A DNA stretch of 64,000 nt from Nonomuraea fuscirosea (GTDB taxonomy: Bacteria > Actinomycetota > Actinomycetes > Streptosporangiales > Streptosporangiaceae): positions 124,001 to 188,000 of the forward strand of contig NZ_PVNG01000001.1 of NCBI RefSeq assembly GCF_003001935.1. Direction: 5' to 3'. Of this stretch, positions 49,826 through 58,936 are shown piece by piece (position 1 is the first letter of the stretch; each line of letters begins with the position of its first letter). Below the pieces are notes generated by a model. The model was given only the letters and a program-made list of their open reading frames with translations. It did not search any database and was not told the origin of the DNA. The position numbers and the translations under genes are program-made.

Positions 49826-51070
49826 GTGTCCCGGGTGTCGGGTCTTCCCTCGTTCCGTGCGGTCATGCTCATGGTCATCGCCGTGCTCGCCGCCACGGCG
49901 GCGGCCGGTGGGGTCGTCGTGCTCGTGGGCGACGACGTGGTCACCACCGCCCAGGAGCCGGCCGTACGCAGGCAGCCCAGCCCGCCCCAGTCGCCCGCGC
50001 CGCGCCTCGACGAGCTGGTGCCCACGGCGGCCCCGATCAAGGAGCCGGTCAAGCAGCCGGTCAAGGACCTCGCGCGATCAGGCGCCAAGGTCACCGCGAC
50101 GCCGCCGCGCGTGCTGGCCATCGCCCCCGGCACCGTGCCCAAGCAGACCAGGTTCCGCCTCGGCGAGCTCGCCAGTGTGCGCAAGGCGACCGTGGTGGAC
50201 GCGGGCGCGGTCAAGGTGTCGGGCACCTCGATCAACCTGCTGGCGGTGGACCCGGCGGACTTCCGCTCCTGGACGCCGCAGCCCGTCGCCGACCAGCCCG
50301 CCGTGTGGCAGGCGCTGGCCAGGGGCGAGCTGGTGGCCGACGCCGCCGCGATGCGCAAGTTCGGCATGATCCTGGGCGCCATGTACCAGGTGGACGGCGG
50401 GCCTCGGCTGCGCGTCGCGGCCTCGGCCCCGCTCGGGCTGCACGGCGTGGACGGGCTCGTCAGCGCTGACCTGGGCCGGACGCTGGGGTTCGCGCAGGGC
50501 GTGGCGGTGCTGCTGCACGGCAAGGAGGGCAGGATCCGCGAGTCGGGCGTACGCCGGCTGCTCGGCAAGGGCGCCCAGATCGTCATGCTGGACGCCTCCG
50601 CCCGCGTCCCCAAGCAGCGGCAGCCGTCCCAGGACCAGCCGTCCCAGGATCAGCCGCAGCAGGGTCAGCCGCAGCAGGTCACGGTCGGCCGCCCCGGCAG
50701 CTACCTGGAGCTCTACAAGGCCTCGGCCACCCGCTGCCCCGGCCTGTCCTGGACGGTGCTGGCCGCGATCGGGCAGGTGGAGAGCAGCCACGGGCGCAAC
50801 AACGGCCCTTCGAGCGCGGGCGCTCTCGGGCCGATGCAGTTCATGCCCGCCACCTGGAAGCACTACGGGGTCGACGGCGACGGTGACGGCAAGAAGGACA
50901 TCTGGAGTCCGTACGACGCCGTGCCCGGCGCGGCCAACTACCTGTGCGCGAACAAGGCCGGCCAGGGCGGCGAGCGGCTGCGTAAGGCGATCTGGTTCTA
51001 CAACCACTCGTGGGACTACGTGAACAAGGTCATGGGCATCGCCGAGGCCTACGCCCGCACCTACGCCTGA
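49826..51070 (+). CDS. Lytic transglycosylase, membrane-anchored
   Basis: A 414-residue peptidoglycan lytic transglycosylase. One N-terminal helix (VMLMVIAVLAATAAAGGVVVLV) anchors it; residues about 45-85 are Pro-rich, 95-265 form a domain without recognised fold, then a Gln/Pro/Asp repeat (QPSQDQPSQDQPQQ), and the catalytic domain (about 300-414): IGQVESSHG with the catalytic Glu, GALGPMQFMPATWKHYG, SPYDAVPGAANYLC and AIWFYNHSWDYV. It cleaves glycan strands. GTG 49826 has GGGGTGAG upstream. After the stop, short repeats of GCCTGAGCCGTG appear. Confidence 0.88.
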   Translation: MSRVSGLPSFRAVMLMVIAVLAATAAAGGVVVLVGDDVVTTAQEPAVRRQPSPPQSPAPRLDELVPTAAPIKEPVKQPVKDLARSGAKVTATPPRVLAIAPGTVPKQTRFRLGELASVRKATVVDAGAVKVSGTSINLLAVDPADFRSWTPQPVADQPAVWQALARGELVADAAAMRKFGMILGAMYQVDGGPRLRVAASAPLGLHGVDGLVSADLGRTLGFAQGVAVLLHGKEGRIRESGVRRLLGKGAQIVMLDASARVPKQRQPSQDQPSQDQPQQGQPQQVTVGRPGSYLELYKASATRCPGLSWTVLAAIGQVESSHGRNNGPSSAGALGPMQFMPATWKHYGVDGDGDGKKDIWSPYDAVPGAANYLCANKAGQGGERLRKAIWFYNHSWDYVNKVMGIAEAYARTYA

Positions 51071-51125
51071 GCCGTGCCGTACGCCCGCGCCTGAGCCGTG
51101 GCCCGCTCCCGCGCCTACGCCTGAG
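51065..51125. repeat. Short stop-codon-bearing direct repeats after the transglycosylase gene
   Basis: GCCTGAGCCGTG occurs at 51065 and 51089, and CTACGCCTGAGC at 51061 and 51114. The repeats copy the codons around the gene's own TGA. They run into the 3' end of the ferrochelatase gene. Confidence 0.65.
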
Positions 51126-52083
51126 CGGCGGCGGCCGGTTGGGGCCGGCGGCGCGGGGGTGGGCAGCAGGTGAGCGGGCACGGCGCCGGCTCCGGCTCCT
51201 CCAGCAGCTCGCGCACCATCTGGACGAACCGCGGATGGGTGCCCGCCGTAGCGGCGCGCTCCATCGGCAGGCCCAGCTCCGCCGCCACCGCCTTCGCCTC
51301 GGTGTCGAGGTCGTAGACGACCTCCATGTGGTCGGAGACGAACCCGATCGGCACCAGCACCACGGATCCGGCGTCGATCTTGCGCAGATGGTCGCACACG
51401 TCCGGCTCCAGCCACGGCACCTGCGGCGGGCCGCTGCGCGACTGCCACACCAGGTCCCACGGCTGGTCACGGCCGAGCGCCCGGCTGACCAGCTCGGCGC
51501 TCCTGCGCAGCTGCGCCTCGTAGAGCCCGCCGGACGGCCCGGCCGTCTCGGCCATCGAGACGGGGATGCTGTGGGCGGTGAAGACGAGCCGCGCGTCGTC
51601 GCGCCCGAGCCGGTCGAGCGCCGCGCGGACGCGGTCGGCCATCGCGGCCACGAACCCGGGGTGCTCGCCGTAGTGGCGCATCTTGACCAGCTCGGGGCCG
51701 CCCTCGACGGAGATCCGGTCGATGTCCTCGTAGTACTGCCGGCAACTGGAGTAGCCGGCGAACGCGGAGGTGGCGAACACGGCCGCCTTCCTGACGCCGT
51801 CGTCCTTCATCCGGCGCACGGTGTCCTCGCCGAACGGGTGCCAGTTGCGGTTGCCCCAGTAGACCGGCACTCCGGCGACCGGGCGCAGCGCCTCGACCAG
51901 CGCGCGGTTCTGCTCGTTGATCGGGCTGACCCCGCCGAAGCTCTGGTAGTGCTCGGCCACTTCGAGCAGCCGCTCGCGGGGCACGCCCCGCCCGCGCACG
52001 ACGTTCTCCAGGAACGGCATCACGTCGTCGGGCCCCTCGGGACCGCCGAACGACAGGACCAGCAAGGCGTCGTAAATTCCCAC
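51115..52083 (-). CDS. hemH: Ferrochelatase (coproporphyrin ferrochelatase type)
   Basis: A 322-residue ferrochelatase. [24 protein letters not shown] starts the protein; TAHSIPVSM has the catalytic His, and [16 protein letters not shown] and [22 protein letters not shown] carry the metal-site residues. The tail [10 protein letters not shown] gives three cysteines, which with Cys near residue 115 (YSSCRQ) suit a 2Fe-2S cluster as in actinobacterial enzymes. In this phylum the enzyme (CpfC) inserts iron into coproporphyrin III in the coproheme route. GTG start; TAGGGT lies 6 bases upstream, so the mRNA is probably leaderless. Divergent from the S9 peptidase. Confidence 0.93.
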   Translation of the reverse strand: MGIYDALLVLSFGGPEGPDDVMPFLENVVRGRGVPRERLLEVAEHYQSFGGVSPINEQNRALVEALRPVAGVPVYWGNRNWHPFGEDTVRRMKDDGVRKAAVFATSAFAGYSSCRQYYEDIDRISVEGGPELVKMRHYGEHPGFVAAMADRVRAALDRLGRDDARLVFTAHSIPVSMAETAGPSGGLYEAQLRRSAELVSRALGRDQPWDLVWQSRSGPPQVPWLEPDVCDHLRKIDAGSVVLVPIGFVSDHMEVVYDLDTEAKAVAAELGLPMERAATAGTHPRFVQMVRELLEEPEPAPCPLTCCPPPRRRPQPAAAAQA

Positions 52084-52089
52084 GTGACA

Positions 52090-52095
52090 ACCCTA
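52090..52095 (-). promoter_or_regulatory. Candidate -10 box (TAGGGT) of ferrochelatase, leaderless
   Basis: On the minus strand TAGGGT is followed by TGTCAC and the GTG start at 52083. Confidence 0.5.
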
Positions 52096-52126
52096 TGCGG
52101 GAGTGCCTCCGGTCTCCTCCGCGAGG

Positions 52127-52132
52127 TAGGTT
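52127..52132 (+). promoter_or_regulatory. Candidate -10 box (TAGGTT) of the S9 peptidase, leaderless
   Basis: TAGGTT is followed by 7 bases and the GTG at 52140. It is only about 32 bases from the oppositely directed ferrochelatase box, so the two promoters are very close. Confidence 0.5.
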
Positions 52133-52139
52133 CGATCGG

Positions 52140-54116
52140 GTGAGCGCATTCAACGACATACGTGACTATGTGGCCATCCCCCGGGTTCTGTCGCTGCGGC
52201 TATCGCCCGACGGCTCCAGACTCGTCTCCACCGTCCAGTCCCTCAACCCTGACGGCAAGTCGTTCGGCACCGCGCTCTGGGCCATTCCCGTGGACGGCGA
52301 GCCGTACCGGCTGACGCGCTCGGCCAAGGGTGAGTCCGCCGCCGTCTTCACCGCGGCCGGGGACGTGCTGTTCACCTCGGCGCGGCCCGACGTGACCGTC
52401 AAGGACTCCACCGACGAGGTGCCGTCGCTGTGGCTGCTGCCCCGCGCGGGCGGTGAGGCCCGCCAGGTGGCCGCCAGGCCCGGCGGCATCGGCGCCGTGC
52501 GCACGGCCGGCGACGTGGTCGTGTTCTCCTCCGACGTGCTCGACGGGGAGGAGGCGGCCGAGCAGGACAAGCGCAAGGCCCGCAAGGACGCCGGGATCAG
52601 CGCCATCCTGCACGAGGGCTACCCCGTCCGGTTCTGGGACCACGACCTCGGGCCCGGACGGCCCCGGCTGTTCGCGGCCAGGCTCGGCGCGGACCGCCTG
52701 GAGGACGTACGCGACCTGACCCCCGATGCGGGCGAGGCGCTGCGCGAGGGCGGGTTCGAGCTGACCCCCGACGGCGCCACCGTGATCACCACCTGGCGCG
52801 AATACCTGCCGAACGGCCAGTGGCGCACCGACCTGGTGGCCATTGACGTGGCCAGCGGTGAGCGGCGGCCGCTGCTCAGCGACGAGGCCCACGACTTCAC
52901 CGGCCCGCTGGCGGTCTCTCCCGACGGGAGCAGGATCGCCTGCTCGCGCGATCGGCACACCGGCTTCGACGTCTCGGCCCGCAGCGAGCTGTGGATCGCC
53001 GACCTCGCCACCGGCGAGGGCCGCGCGTACGCGCCCGACCTGTTCCCGATGGACCTCGAATGGGCGCCGGACAGCTCCGCCGTCTACCTCGTGGCCGACC
53101 ACCAGGGCCGCCGCCCGATCTTCCGCGTCCCGCTCGACGGCGACGCGGAGAGGCTGACCCAGGACGACGCCGCCTACCTCGGGCTCAGCCCGTCCCCCGA
53201 CGGCCGGTTCGTCTACGCGCTGCGCAGCGCCGTCAACCTCGCGCCGGGGCCGGCCAGGATCGACGCCGCCACCGGCGACATCGCCGACCTGCCCACGCCC
53301 GCGCCGCGCCCCGAGGTGCCCGGCACGCTGACCGAGATCTCCGCCACCGCCGACGACGGCGCCACCGTCCGCGGCTGGCTCGTCCTGCCTGAGGGCGCCT
53401 CCGCCGCCGACCCCGCGCCGTTCCTGCTGTTCATCCACGGCGGCCCGGTGGCCTCCTGGAACGACTGGCAGTGGCGCTGGCAGGCGTGGATCATGGCCCA
53501 GCACGGGTACGCCGTCCTGCTGCCCGACCCCTGCCTGTCCACCGGCTACGGCCAGGAGATGATCGACCGCGGCTGGGGCAACTGGGGCCCGCGCACCCAG
53601 GCCGACCTCGACGCGATCGTGGACGTGGCCCTGGCCAGGGACGACATCGACAGCGAGCGCGTCGCCGCGCTGGGCGGCTCGTTCGGCGGCTACATGGCCA
53701 ACTGGCTCGCCGGCCACACCGACCGCTACCAGGCCATCGTCACCCACGCCTCGCTGTGGCACCTCGACCAGTTCGCCGGCACCACCGACGCGGCCATGTA
53801 CTGGCAGCGCGAGTTCGGCGTACCCGGCGGCGAGCGCTACCAGCTGCTGTCGCCGCACCACTCGCTCGACAAGATCACCACCCCGCTGCTCGTCATCCAC
53901 GGCGACAAGGACTACCGGGTGCCGATCGGCGAGGGCCTGCGGCTGTGGTGGGACCTGCGCCGCACGGAGGTGGACTCGAAGTTCCTCTACTTCCCCGACG
54001 AGAACCACTGGATCCTCAAGCCGGGCAACGCCGTCGCCTGGTACGAGACCGTGCTCGCCTTCCTCGCCCAGCACGTGCTCGGCCAGGAGTGGAAGCGTCC
54101 GGACTCGGTGGCGTGA
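52140..54116 (+). CDS. S9 family (prolyl oligopeptidase-like) peptidase
   Basis: A 658-residue peptidase. The N-terminal 400 residues are beta-propeller repeats (LSLRLSPDGSRLVST; FTAAGDVLFTSARPD; GLSPSPDGRFVYAL). The alpha/beta hydrolase domain follows: the nucleophile Ser514 in LGGSFGGYMANW, then Asp in HGDKDYRVP and His in DENHWILKPGN. It resembles acylaminoacyl-peptidases or dipeptidyl-peptidases that act on small peptides; there is no signal peptide. GTG 52140 follows a TAGGTT box. It shares a base with the start of inositol monophosphatase (TGATG), so both are one operon. Confidence 0.92.
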   Translation: MSAFNDIRDYVAIPRVLSLRLSPDGSRLVSTVQSLNPDGKSFGTALWAIPVDGEPYRLTRSAKGESAAVFTAAGDVLFTSARPDVTVKDSTDEVPSLWLLPRAGGEARQVAARPGGIGAVRTAGDVVVFSSDVLDGEEAAEQDKRKARKDAGISAILHEGYPVRFWDHDLGPGRPRLFAARLGADRLEDVRDLTPDAGEALREGGFELTPDGATVITTWREYLPNGQWRTDLVAIDVASGERRPLLSDEAHDFTGPLAVSPDGSRIACSRDRHTGFDVSARSELWIADLATGEGRAYAPDLFPMDLEWAPDSSAVYLVADHQGRRPIFRVPLDGDAERLTQDDAAYLGLSPSPDGRFVYALRSAVNLAPGPARIDAATGDIADLPTPAPRPEVPGTLTEISATADDGATVRGWLVLPEGASAADPAPFLLFIHGGPVASWNDWQWRWQAWIMAQHGYAVLLPDPCLSTGYGQEMIDRGWGNWGPRTQADLDAIVDVALARDDIDSERVAALGGSFGGYMANWLAGHTDRYQAIVTHASLWHLDQFAGTTDAAMYWQREFGVPGGERYQLLSPHHSLDKITTPLLVIHGDKDYRVPIGEGLRLWWDLRRTEVDSKFLYFPDENHWILKPGNAVAWYETVLAFLAQHVLGQEWKRPDSVA

Positions 54117-54904
54117 TGACGGACTTCCTGAGACTCGCCGAGGACATCGCCCGCGAGGCGGGGGAGATGATCCTGGCCAAGCGGCCGACCATGTCGGCCG
54201 AGATCGAGACCAAGTCCAGCCCCACCGACGTCGTCACCACGCTGGACAAGGCGTCGGAGGAGCTGATCCGCGACCGCATCCTGTCGGCCAGGCCCGGCGA
54301 CAGGATCCTCGGCGAGGAGGGCGGTGAGGCGCCCGGCGAGTCCGACGTGCGGTGGATCGTCGACCCGATCGACGGCACCGTCAACTTCCTGTACGGCCTG
54401 CCCGACTGGGCCGTGTCGATCGCCGTGGAGGTCGAGGGCCAGGTCGTGGCGGGCGTCGTCAACGTGCCGGCGCGCGGCGAGGTCTTCACCGCCGCGCTCG
54501 GCGAGGGCGCCTGGCTCGGGCCGGAGCGGCTGCGCTGCAACACGGGCGTGCCGCTTTCACAGGCCCTGGTCGCCACCGGGTTCGGCTACTTCAAGGAGCG
54601 GCGGGCCGTCCAGGGCGAGGTGGTGGGGCAGGTCGTGCCGCGCGTGCGTGACATCCGGCGCGGCGGCTCGTGCGCCATCGACATGTGCTCGCTGGCGGCG
54701 GGCCGGGTGGACGCCTACTACGAGCGCGGGGTCAACCAGTGGGACTTCTCGGCGGCCGGGCTGGTGGCCACCGAGTCGGGCGCCAGGCTGGGCGGGCTGC
54801 ACGGCAGACCGGTCAGCCCCGACTTCGCGCTGTGCGCGGCCCCGGGACTGTTCGAGGAACTGCACGATCTGCTGGCAGGGCTGAACCCCGAACGTGACGG
54901 CTGA
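54116..54904 (+). CDS. Inositol monophosphatase family protein
   Basis: A 262-residue IMPase-family phosphatase. Metal ligands: GEEGGE (Glu), DPIDGTVNFLYGLP and WDFSAAGLVATESGARL (Asp); RRGGSCAIDMC precedes the last. It dephosphorylates inositol-1-phosphate or histidinol phosphate; the family cannot separate these by sequence alone. The ATG overlaps the previous TGA by one base, so it is the second gene of the S9 peptidase operon. A perfect hairpin follows the stop. Confidence 0.92.
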   Translation: MTDFLRLAEDIAREAGEMILAKRPTMSAEIETKSSPTDVVTTLDKASEELIRDRILSARPGDRILGEEGGEAPGESDVRWIVDPIDGTVNFLYGLPDWAVSIAVEVEGQVVAGVVNVPARGEVFTAALGEGAWLGPERLRCNTGVPLSQALVATGFGYFKERRAVQGEVVGQVVPRVRDIRRGGSCAIDMCSLAAGRVDAYYERGVNQWDFSAAGLVATESGARLGGLHGRPVSPDFALCAAPGLFEELHDLLAGLNPERDG

Positions 54905-54918
54905 CGAAGGTGTCGGGA

Positions 54919-54953
54919 GCGAAACGGCCGGAGCCTGGCTCCGGCCGTTTCGC
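54919..54953. terminator. Bidirectional hairpin terminator
   Basis: GCGAAACGGCCGGAG (54919-54933) pairs perfectly with CTCCGGCCGTTTCGC (54939-54953) over the loop CCTGG. It lies between the convergent IMPase gene and the 54-residue gene. Confidence 0.85.
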
Positions 54954-54958
54954 GTCAG

Positions 54959-55123
54959 CTAGCGGGGCAACGGGATGCCGTGATCGTCGGCCAGCCGTCG
55001 CAGGTCCTCGATCTCGGCGGTGAGGGTGTCGGCGAGGTAGTCGTCGCCGACGCTGCGGGCCTCCCGAAGGCCCTTGTAAGCCTGGTCGAGGCGGTGTTCG
55101 ATCGTGGTCGTGAACTCGCCCAT
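54959..55123 (-). CDS. Small conserved-looking acidic protein (54 residues)
   Basis: A short gene from ATG 55123 to TAG at 54959. The product begins MGEFTTTIEHRLDQAYKGL and ends LRRLADDHGIPLPR; it is mostly helical, with heptad-like spacing of Leu and Ala, and acidic (several Glu/Asp). AGGTGAG directly precedes the ATG. It ends against the IMPase terminator. Proteins of this size and pattern occur in many actinobacteria, as I recall, but no function is known. It could be an accessory helix protein to the divergent two-component system, a guess only. Confidence 0.7.
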   Translation of the reverse strand: MGEFTTTIEHRLDQAYKGLREARSVGDDYLADTLTAEIEDLRRLADDHGIPLPR

Positions 55124-55359
55124 CTCACCTACTCTCTGGGGGTCCGATCCGTGTGGGGGGGCGAAGTTACCCCATTGCCGGATGAAGACTGGGCAATGGG
55201 TGTCCCGCAGGCATACCCCAGGTTGTCGCCTTCCGAAACATGAAATTCTCCTGGCGCCGTCTCTCCCGGGGTCAGCTCGTCCCGAACATGCCTTACCGTG
55301 CGCTTATCGAGGTGGTGGGCACAATGAGGGCCCAGAATCGGGAAAGAGGTGTGCCAGGC

Positions 55360-56013
55360 GTGCGAGTGCTGGTGGTAGAGGATGAGCGGGTGCTCGCCGA
55401 CGCGATCGCGACGGGGCTGCGGCGCGAGGCGATGGCGGTCGACGTCGCCTACGACGGCGGCGGCGCGCTCGAACGGACCTCCTACATCGACTACGACGTC
55501 ATCGTGCTCGACCGCGACCTGCCCGTCGTCCACGGCGACGAGGTGTGCCGGCGGCTGGTCGAGCAGCGTACGGCCTCGCGGATCCTCATGCTGACCGCGT
55601 CCGGCGACGTCGACGACAAGGTGGAGGGGCTCGGCCTCGGGGCCGACGACTACCTCGCCAAGCCGTTCGTCTTCGTCGAGCTGGTCGCCCGGGTCCGCGC
55701 GCTCGGCCGCCGCTCCGCCCCCGCCCTGCCGCCCGTGCTGGAGCGCGGCGGCATCCGGCTCGACCCGGGCAAGCGGCTGGTGGAGCGCGACGGCAAGGAG
55801 GTCGTGCTGACGAAGAAGGAGTTCGCGGTGCTCGAAGAGCTGATGCGGGCCGAGGGCGCCGTCGTCAGCCAGGAGGACCTGCTGGACAAGGCCTGGGACG
55901 AGAACATCGATCCCTTCACCAACGTGGTCCGCGTGACCATGATGACGCTGCGGAAGAAGCTGGGCGAGCCTCAGGTGATCGAGACCGTGCCCGGAGTTGG
56001 GTACAAGTTGTGA
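55360..56013 (+). CDS. OmpR-type response regulator
   Basis: A 217-residue response regulator. The receiver has Glu8-Asp9 (VVEDER), phosphoacceptor Asp51 (VLDRDLP), a Thr in MLTASGD and Lys in AKPF. The C-terminal winged helix follows: KRLVERDGKEVVLTKKEFAVLEELM, VVSQEDLLDKAWD and VIETVPGVGYKL. GTG at 55360 is preferred because AGAGGTG lies 9 bases upstream; ATG 55324 would add 12 residues with no family support. Its stop overlaps the start of a histidine kinase (GTGA), forming a two-component pair. The signal sensed is unknown. Confidence 0.9.
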   Translation: MRVLVVEDERVLADAIATGLRREAMAVDVAYDGGGALERTSYIDYDVIVLDRDLPVVHGDEVCRRLVEQRTASRILMLTASGDVDDKVEGLGLGADDYLAKPFVFVELVARVRALGRRSAPALPPVLERGGIRLDPGKRLVERDGKEVVLTKKEFAVLEELMRAEGAVVSQEDLLDKAWDENIDPFTNVVRVTMMTLRKKLGEPQVIETVPGVGYKL

Positions 56014-57320
56014 CTGAAAGGCCAGAACGCGAGGCGGGGCCGACGCACCCCATGATCAGCCCGCATTCGGCGCGGAAGGCGACGCGGGTGCAGGAGGCGC
56101 CGCCGCCGCCGACGGGGCCGCCCGCATGGGACGGCCCCCCTCCGCCGGCGCACCAGCCCGTTCAGCGCTCCACCATGGAACGTGTGAAGGAGCTCCCGGC
56201 AAAGGTCAGCATCCGGTGGCGGCTGACACTCACCTACGGCACGCTCGTGTTCGGGGCCGGGGCGATGCTGCTCATCTCGGTCTACGCCATCGTCGGCACG
56301 GCCATCAGCACAGCCTGGCCGACGATTGATCTGGGCCTGGGCCCCTACGAGAACGAGCAGCTGCAGAAGAGCTGGCGCAAGTTCCAGGAACTGGCCATCG
56401 CCAACGCCCGTGACGGGCTGCTCGGCAGCGCCCCCTTGGCCCTGGTGGGCGTGGGGATCCTGGCGCTCATCATCGGTTACTTCGTGGCCGACCGGGCGCT
56501 CAAGCCCGTCGCGCAGATGACCGCCACCGCCAAGAAGCTGTCGGAGAGCACGCTCGCCCACCAGCGCATCGCCCTGGAGGGCCCGAGCGACGAGCTGAAG
56601 GAGCTGGCCGACACCTTCGACGCCATGCTCGCCCGGCTCAACGTCGCGTTCGACACGCAGCGCAGGTTCGTGGCCAACGCCTCGCACGAGTTGCGTACGC
56701 CGCTGACCATCAACAGGACGGTCCTGGAGATCGCCCTGTCCGATCCTGAGGCGTCCGAGGACCTGAAAGCGCTCGGGCGTACCCTGCTCGAAGTCAACGC
56801 GCGCAACGAGAAGCTGATCGAGGGGCTGCTGCTGCTCGCCAGGAGCGAACGCGAACTCGCGGTGCGTAAACCGCTCGACGTTCAGGAAGTCGCGCAGACG
56901 GCCGTGGAACAGCTCACGCCCTTCGCCGAGGAGCACGGCGTAACCGTCACCACCGAACTGGTCAGCGCGCCTACCGTAGGCGATCCGGTGCTCCTGGAGC
57001 GCTCCGTGAGCAACCTGCTGGAGAACGCGGTCAAGTACAACGTTCCCGAAAACGGAAAAGTGTGGATCCGGACGGGAATGGCGGACGGTGCCTTGGTTGT
57101 TCAGGTGGCCAACACGGGGCAGCACGTCCCGGCGTACGAGGTGAACAGCCTGTTCGAGCCCTTCAGGAGGCTCCATGCGGACCGTGTCGAATCGGCCAAG
57201 GGATCAGGGCTCGGGCTGTCCATCGTCCGTGCGGTGGTACAGGCGCACGGCGGAAATGTGACCGCCGTGCCACGCGAAGGTGGAGGCCTTGTCGTGACCA
57301 TCAGACTGCCGAGGCGCTGA
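56010..57320 (+). CDS. Sensor histidine kinase
   Basis: A 436-residue membrane kinase. N-terminus (1-60) is Pro-rich and cytoplasmic; two helices, about 73-95 and 130-155, flank a short extracellular loop of about 35 residues; then a HAMP linker, the H-box VANASHELRTPLT with His about 226, and the ATPase domain: NLLENAVKYN (N-box), and GSGLGLSIVRAVVQAHGG (G2). The small sensor loop means the signal may be membrane- or envelope-borne. Partner of the preceding response regulator through a GTGA overlap. Confidence 0.92.
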   Translation: MTERPEREAGPTHPMISPHSARKATRVQEAPPPPTGPPAWDGPPPPAHQPVQRSTMERVKELPAKVSIRWRLTLTYGTLVFGAGAMLLISVYAIVGTAISTAWPTIDLGLGPYENEQLQKSWRKFQELAIANARDGLLGSAPLALVGVGILALIIGYFVADRALKPVAQMTATAKKLSESTLAHQRIALEGPSDELKELADTFDAMLARLNVAFDTQRRFVANASHELRTPLTINRTVLEIALSDPEASEDLKALGRTLLEVNARNEKLIEGLLLLARSERELAVRKPLDVQEVAQTAVEQLTPFAEEHGVTVTTELVSAPTVGDPVLLERSVSNLLENAVKYNVPENGKVWIRTGMADGALVVQVANTGQHVPAYEVNSLFEPFRRLHADRVESAKGSGLGLSIVRAVVQAHGGNVTAVPREGGGLVVTIRLPRR

Positions 57321-57641
57321 CACTCGTGGCGTTCCGGCGCGTTCGTCCGCATGTTGATGCGCGTGTTGAGGCACGGGGGGCGTCTCATTCGCGCCGCACA
57401 TGTGGTTGGATGTGCCGTCGAACACGGTGGTGCATGACGCCAAGGCTGTGGGTTTCGCCATATTTGGCTAACCATTGCCGTCGGCAGCAGGCCCTGACGT
57501 GTTGGGAGGTTCGTTGTTCGTTTCCGCGGGGTACCGATGGGAAATCTCCCCGACGGAACGGGCACAAGATGGGCTTCCCGGGCGTTAGAAGACGCGCGAT
57601 GAGCGCGAAGACATATAGCTGAGGGGGATGGAGTAAGCACA
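57321..57641. other. Intergenic region upstream of the DUF4193 gene
   Basis: This 321-base gap has no gene; its frames are shadows. AT-rich TTTCGCCATATTTGGCTAACC (about 57452-57472) could hold promoter elements. GAGGGGGATGGAG before 57642 is the ribosome binding region of the DUF4193 gene. Confidence 0.4.
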
Positions 57642-57941
57642 ATGGCTACCGACTACGACAGCCCGCGCAAGACAGATGACGACCTGGGGGAGGACAGCCT
57701 TCAGGAACTTCAGGCGCGGCGCACGGACAAGTCGTCCGGCAGTATCGACATCGACGAGACCGATCTGGCCGAGTCGCTCGAACTGCCCGGCGCCGACCTG
57801 TCCAACGAAGAGCTGTCCCTGCGGGTGATCCCCCGTCAGGCCGACGAGTTCACCTGCTCACGCTGCTTCCTGGTGCATCACCGTAGCCAGCTGGCCTCCG
57901 AGAGGAACGGCCAGCAGGTCTGCCGGGAGTGCGCCGCCTGA
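57642..57941 (+). CDS. DUF4193 protein with C-terminal zinc ribbon
   Basis: A 99-residue actinobacterial protein. The acidic N-terminal half (DDDLGEDSLQELQARR; IDIDETDLAESLELPGADL) is followed by the ribbon DEFTCSRCFLVHHRSQLA...QVCRECAA with CxxC...CxxC. This is the DUF4193 layout (Rv2699c-like) and is found across actinobacteria; a link to RNA polymerase or translation is suspected, not proven. GAGGGGGATGGAG lies upstream of the ATG. The next gene follows within about 90 bases and may be co-transcribed. Confidence 0.92.
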   Translation: MATDYDSPRKTDDDLGEDSLQELQARRTDKSSGSIDIDETDLAESLELPGADLSNEELSLRVIPRQADEFTCSRCFLVHHRSQLASERNGQQVCRECAA

Positions 57942-58031
57942 TCATCTGGAGCGAGCAGGCTCGGGGAGATGGCGAGGACCGGCATCGGTTCGTCCCTGAG
58001 CGATCGCGACCAAGAGACATGGAGGCATCGC

Positions 58032-58856
58032 GTGGCCGTACCAGAGAAAGACCGTCAACCAGGCAGTGAGGTCGCCGACCCCGAGAGCGAGGTCGGCGAG
58101 CTCGTAGGCAGGCTCACCGCGCCAGGTGAGCTCGAGCCGGCCGAGCGGCGCAGGCTGCTCGGCCGACTAGCCCGGGCGCTGTCCACCGGGGCCAAGAAGG
58201 CCCGGGAGACCGGCGCGGGCCGTGGCCGCTGGCTGGCGGACGTCTTCCTCAACATCGCGCCGCGCATCCCGATCCGGGACCTGCACACCCTCGCCGAACA
58301 TCATCACGGCCTGACCGGCGAGGAGCTCGCCGACGACCTGGTGCGCACCGCCCAGAAGGCCACGATGACGGTCGGCGCCATCGGCGGAGCACTGGCAGCG
58401 GCCGAGTTCGCCGCGCCACCCCTCCTGCTCTCCGCCCCCGCCCAGCTCGTCGCGGAGACCATCGTCGTCGCGGCCATCGAGGTCAAGCTGCTGGCCGAGC
58501 TGCACGAGGTCTACGGCGTCCACGTCCAGGGCACCGGCACCCAGCGCGCGGTCGCGTTCACGGCCGCCTGGGCCAAACAGCGCGGCATCGACCCGCTGGC
58601 CCCCGCGTCCGTCTCCCTGGCGCTCGGCGCCGCCACCAAGACCGCCCTGCGCAACCGGCTCATGCGGACGCTGGGCCGCCACCTGACCACCTTCGGGCCC
58701 TTCCTGACCGGCGCGGTCGCCGGCGGCGCGCTCAACCGCATGGCCACGAAGAAACTGGGCGAGGCCATCCGCGCGGACCTGCGCGTCAAGCTGCCCTCCG
58801 GCGATGCGCCCGGCGCGGTCGGCTCCGCGACGCCCCAGGACCAGCTCGAAGCCTGA
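58032..58856 (+). CDS. Helical, possibly EcsC-like conserved hypothetical protein
   Basis: A 274-residue protein. Residues about 30-60 are charged helices; LAEHHHGLTGEELADDLVRTAQKATMTVGAIGGALAA leads to hydrophobic helices (about 110-180) and again near the C-terminus (FGPFLTGAVAGGALNRMATKKLGE). Helical, membrane-associating, with Gly-rich repeats, somewhat like EcsC; no active-site motif is apparent. GTG 58032 is chosen because GGAGG is 6 bases upstream; an in-frame ATG at 57969 adds a tail overlapping the preceding intergenic region. Function unknown. Confidence 0.62.
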   Translation: MAVPEKDRQPGSEVADPESEVGELVGRLTAPGELEPAERRRLLGRLARALSTGAKKARETGAGRGRWLADVFLNIAPRIPIRDLHTLAEHHHGLTGEELADDLVRTAQKATMTVGAIGGALAAAEFAAPPLLLSAPAQLVAETIVVAAIEVKLLAELHEVYGVHVQGTGTQRAVAFTAAWAKQRGIDPLAPASVSLALGAATKTALRNRLMRTLGRHLTTFGPFLTGAVAGGALNRMATKKLGEAIRADLRVKLPSGDAPGAVGSATPQDQLEA

Positions 58857-58936
58857 GCGCCCGCCGGCTGCCTGAGCGCCCCGGCCAGGCGGCCGGATCG
58901 ACGCCTGAGCGCCCGGCTAAGCGGCCGGATCGACGC
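58851..58936. repeat. Short direct repeats at converging 3' ends
   Basis: GCCTGAGCGCCC occurs at 58851, 58870 and 58903; GCGGCCGGATCGACGC occurs at 58889 and 58921. The set straddles the stop codons of the helical hypothetical and the convergent TetR gene. Confidence 0.7.
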
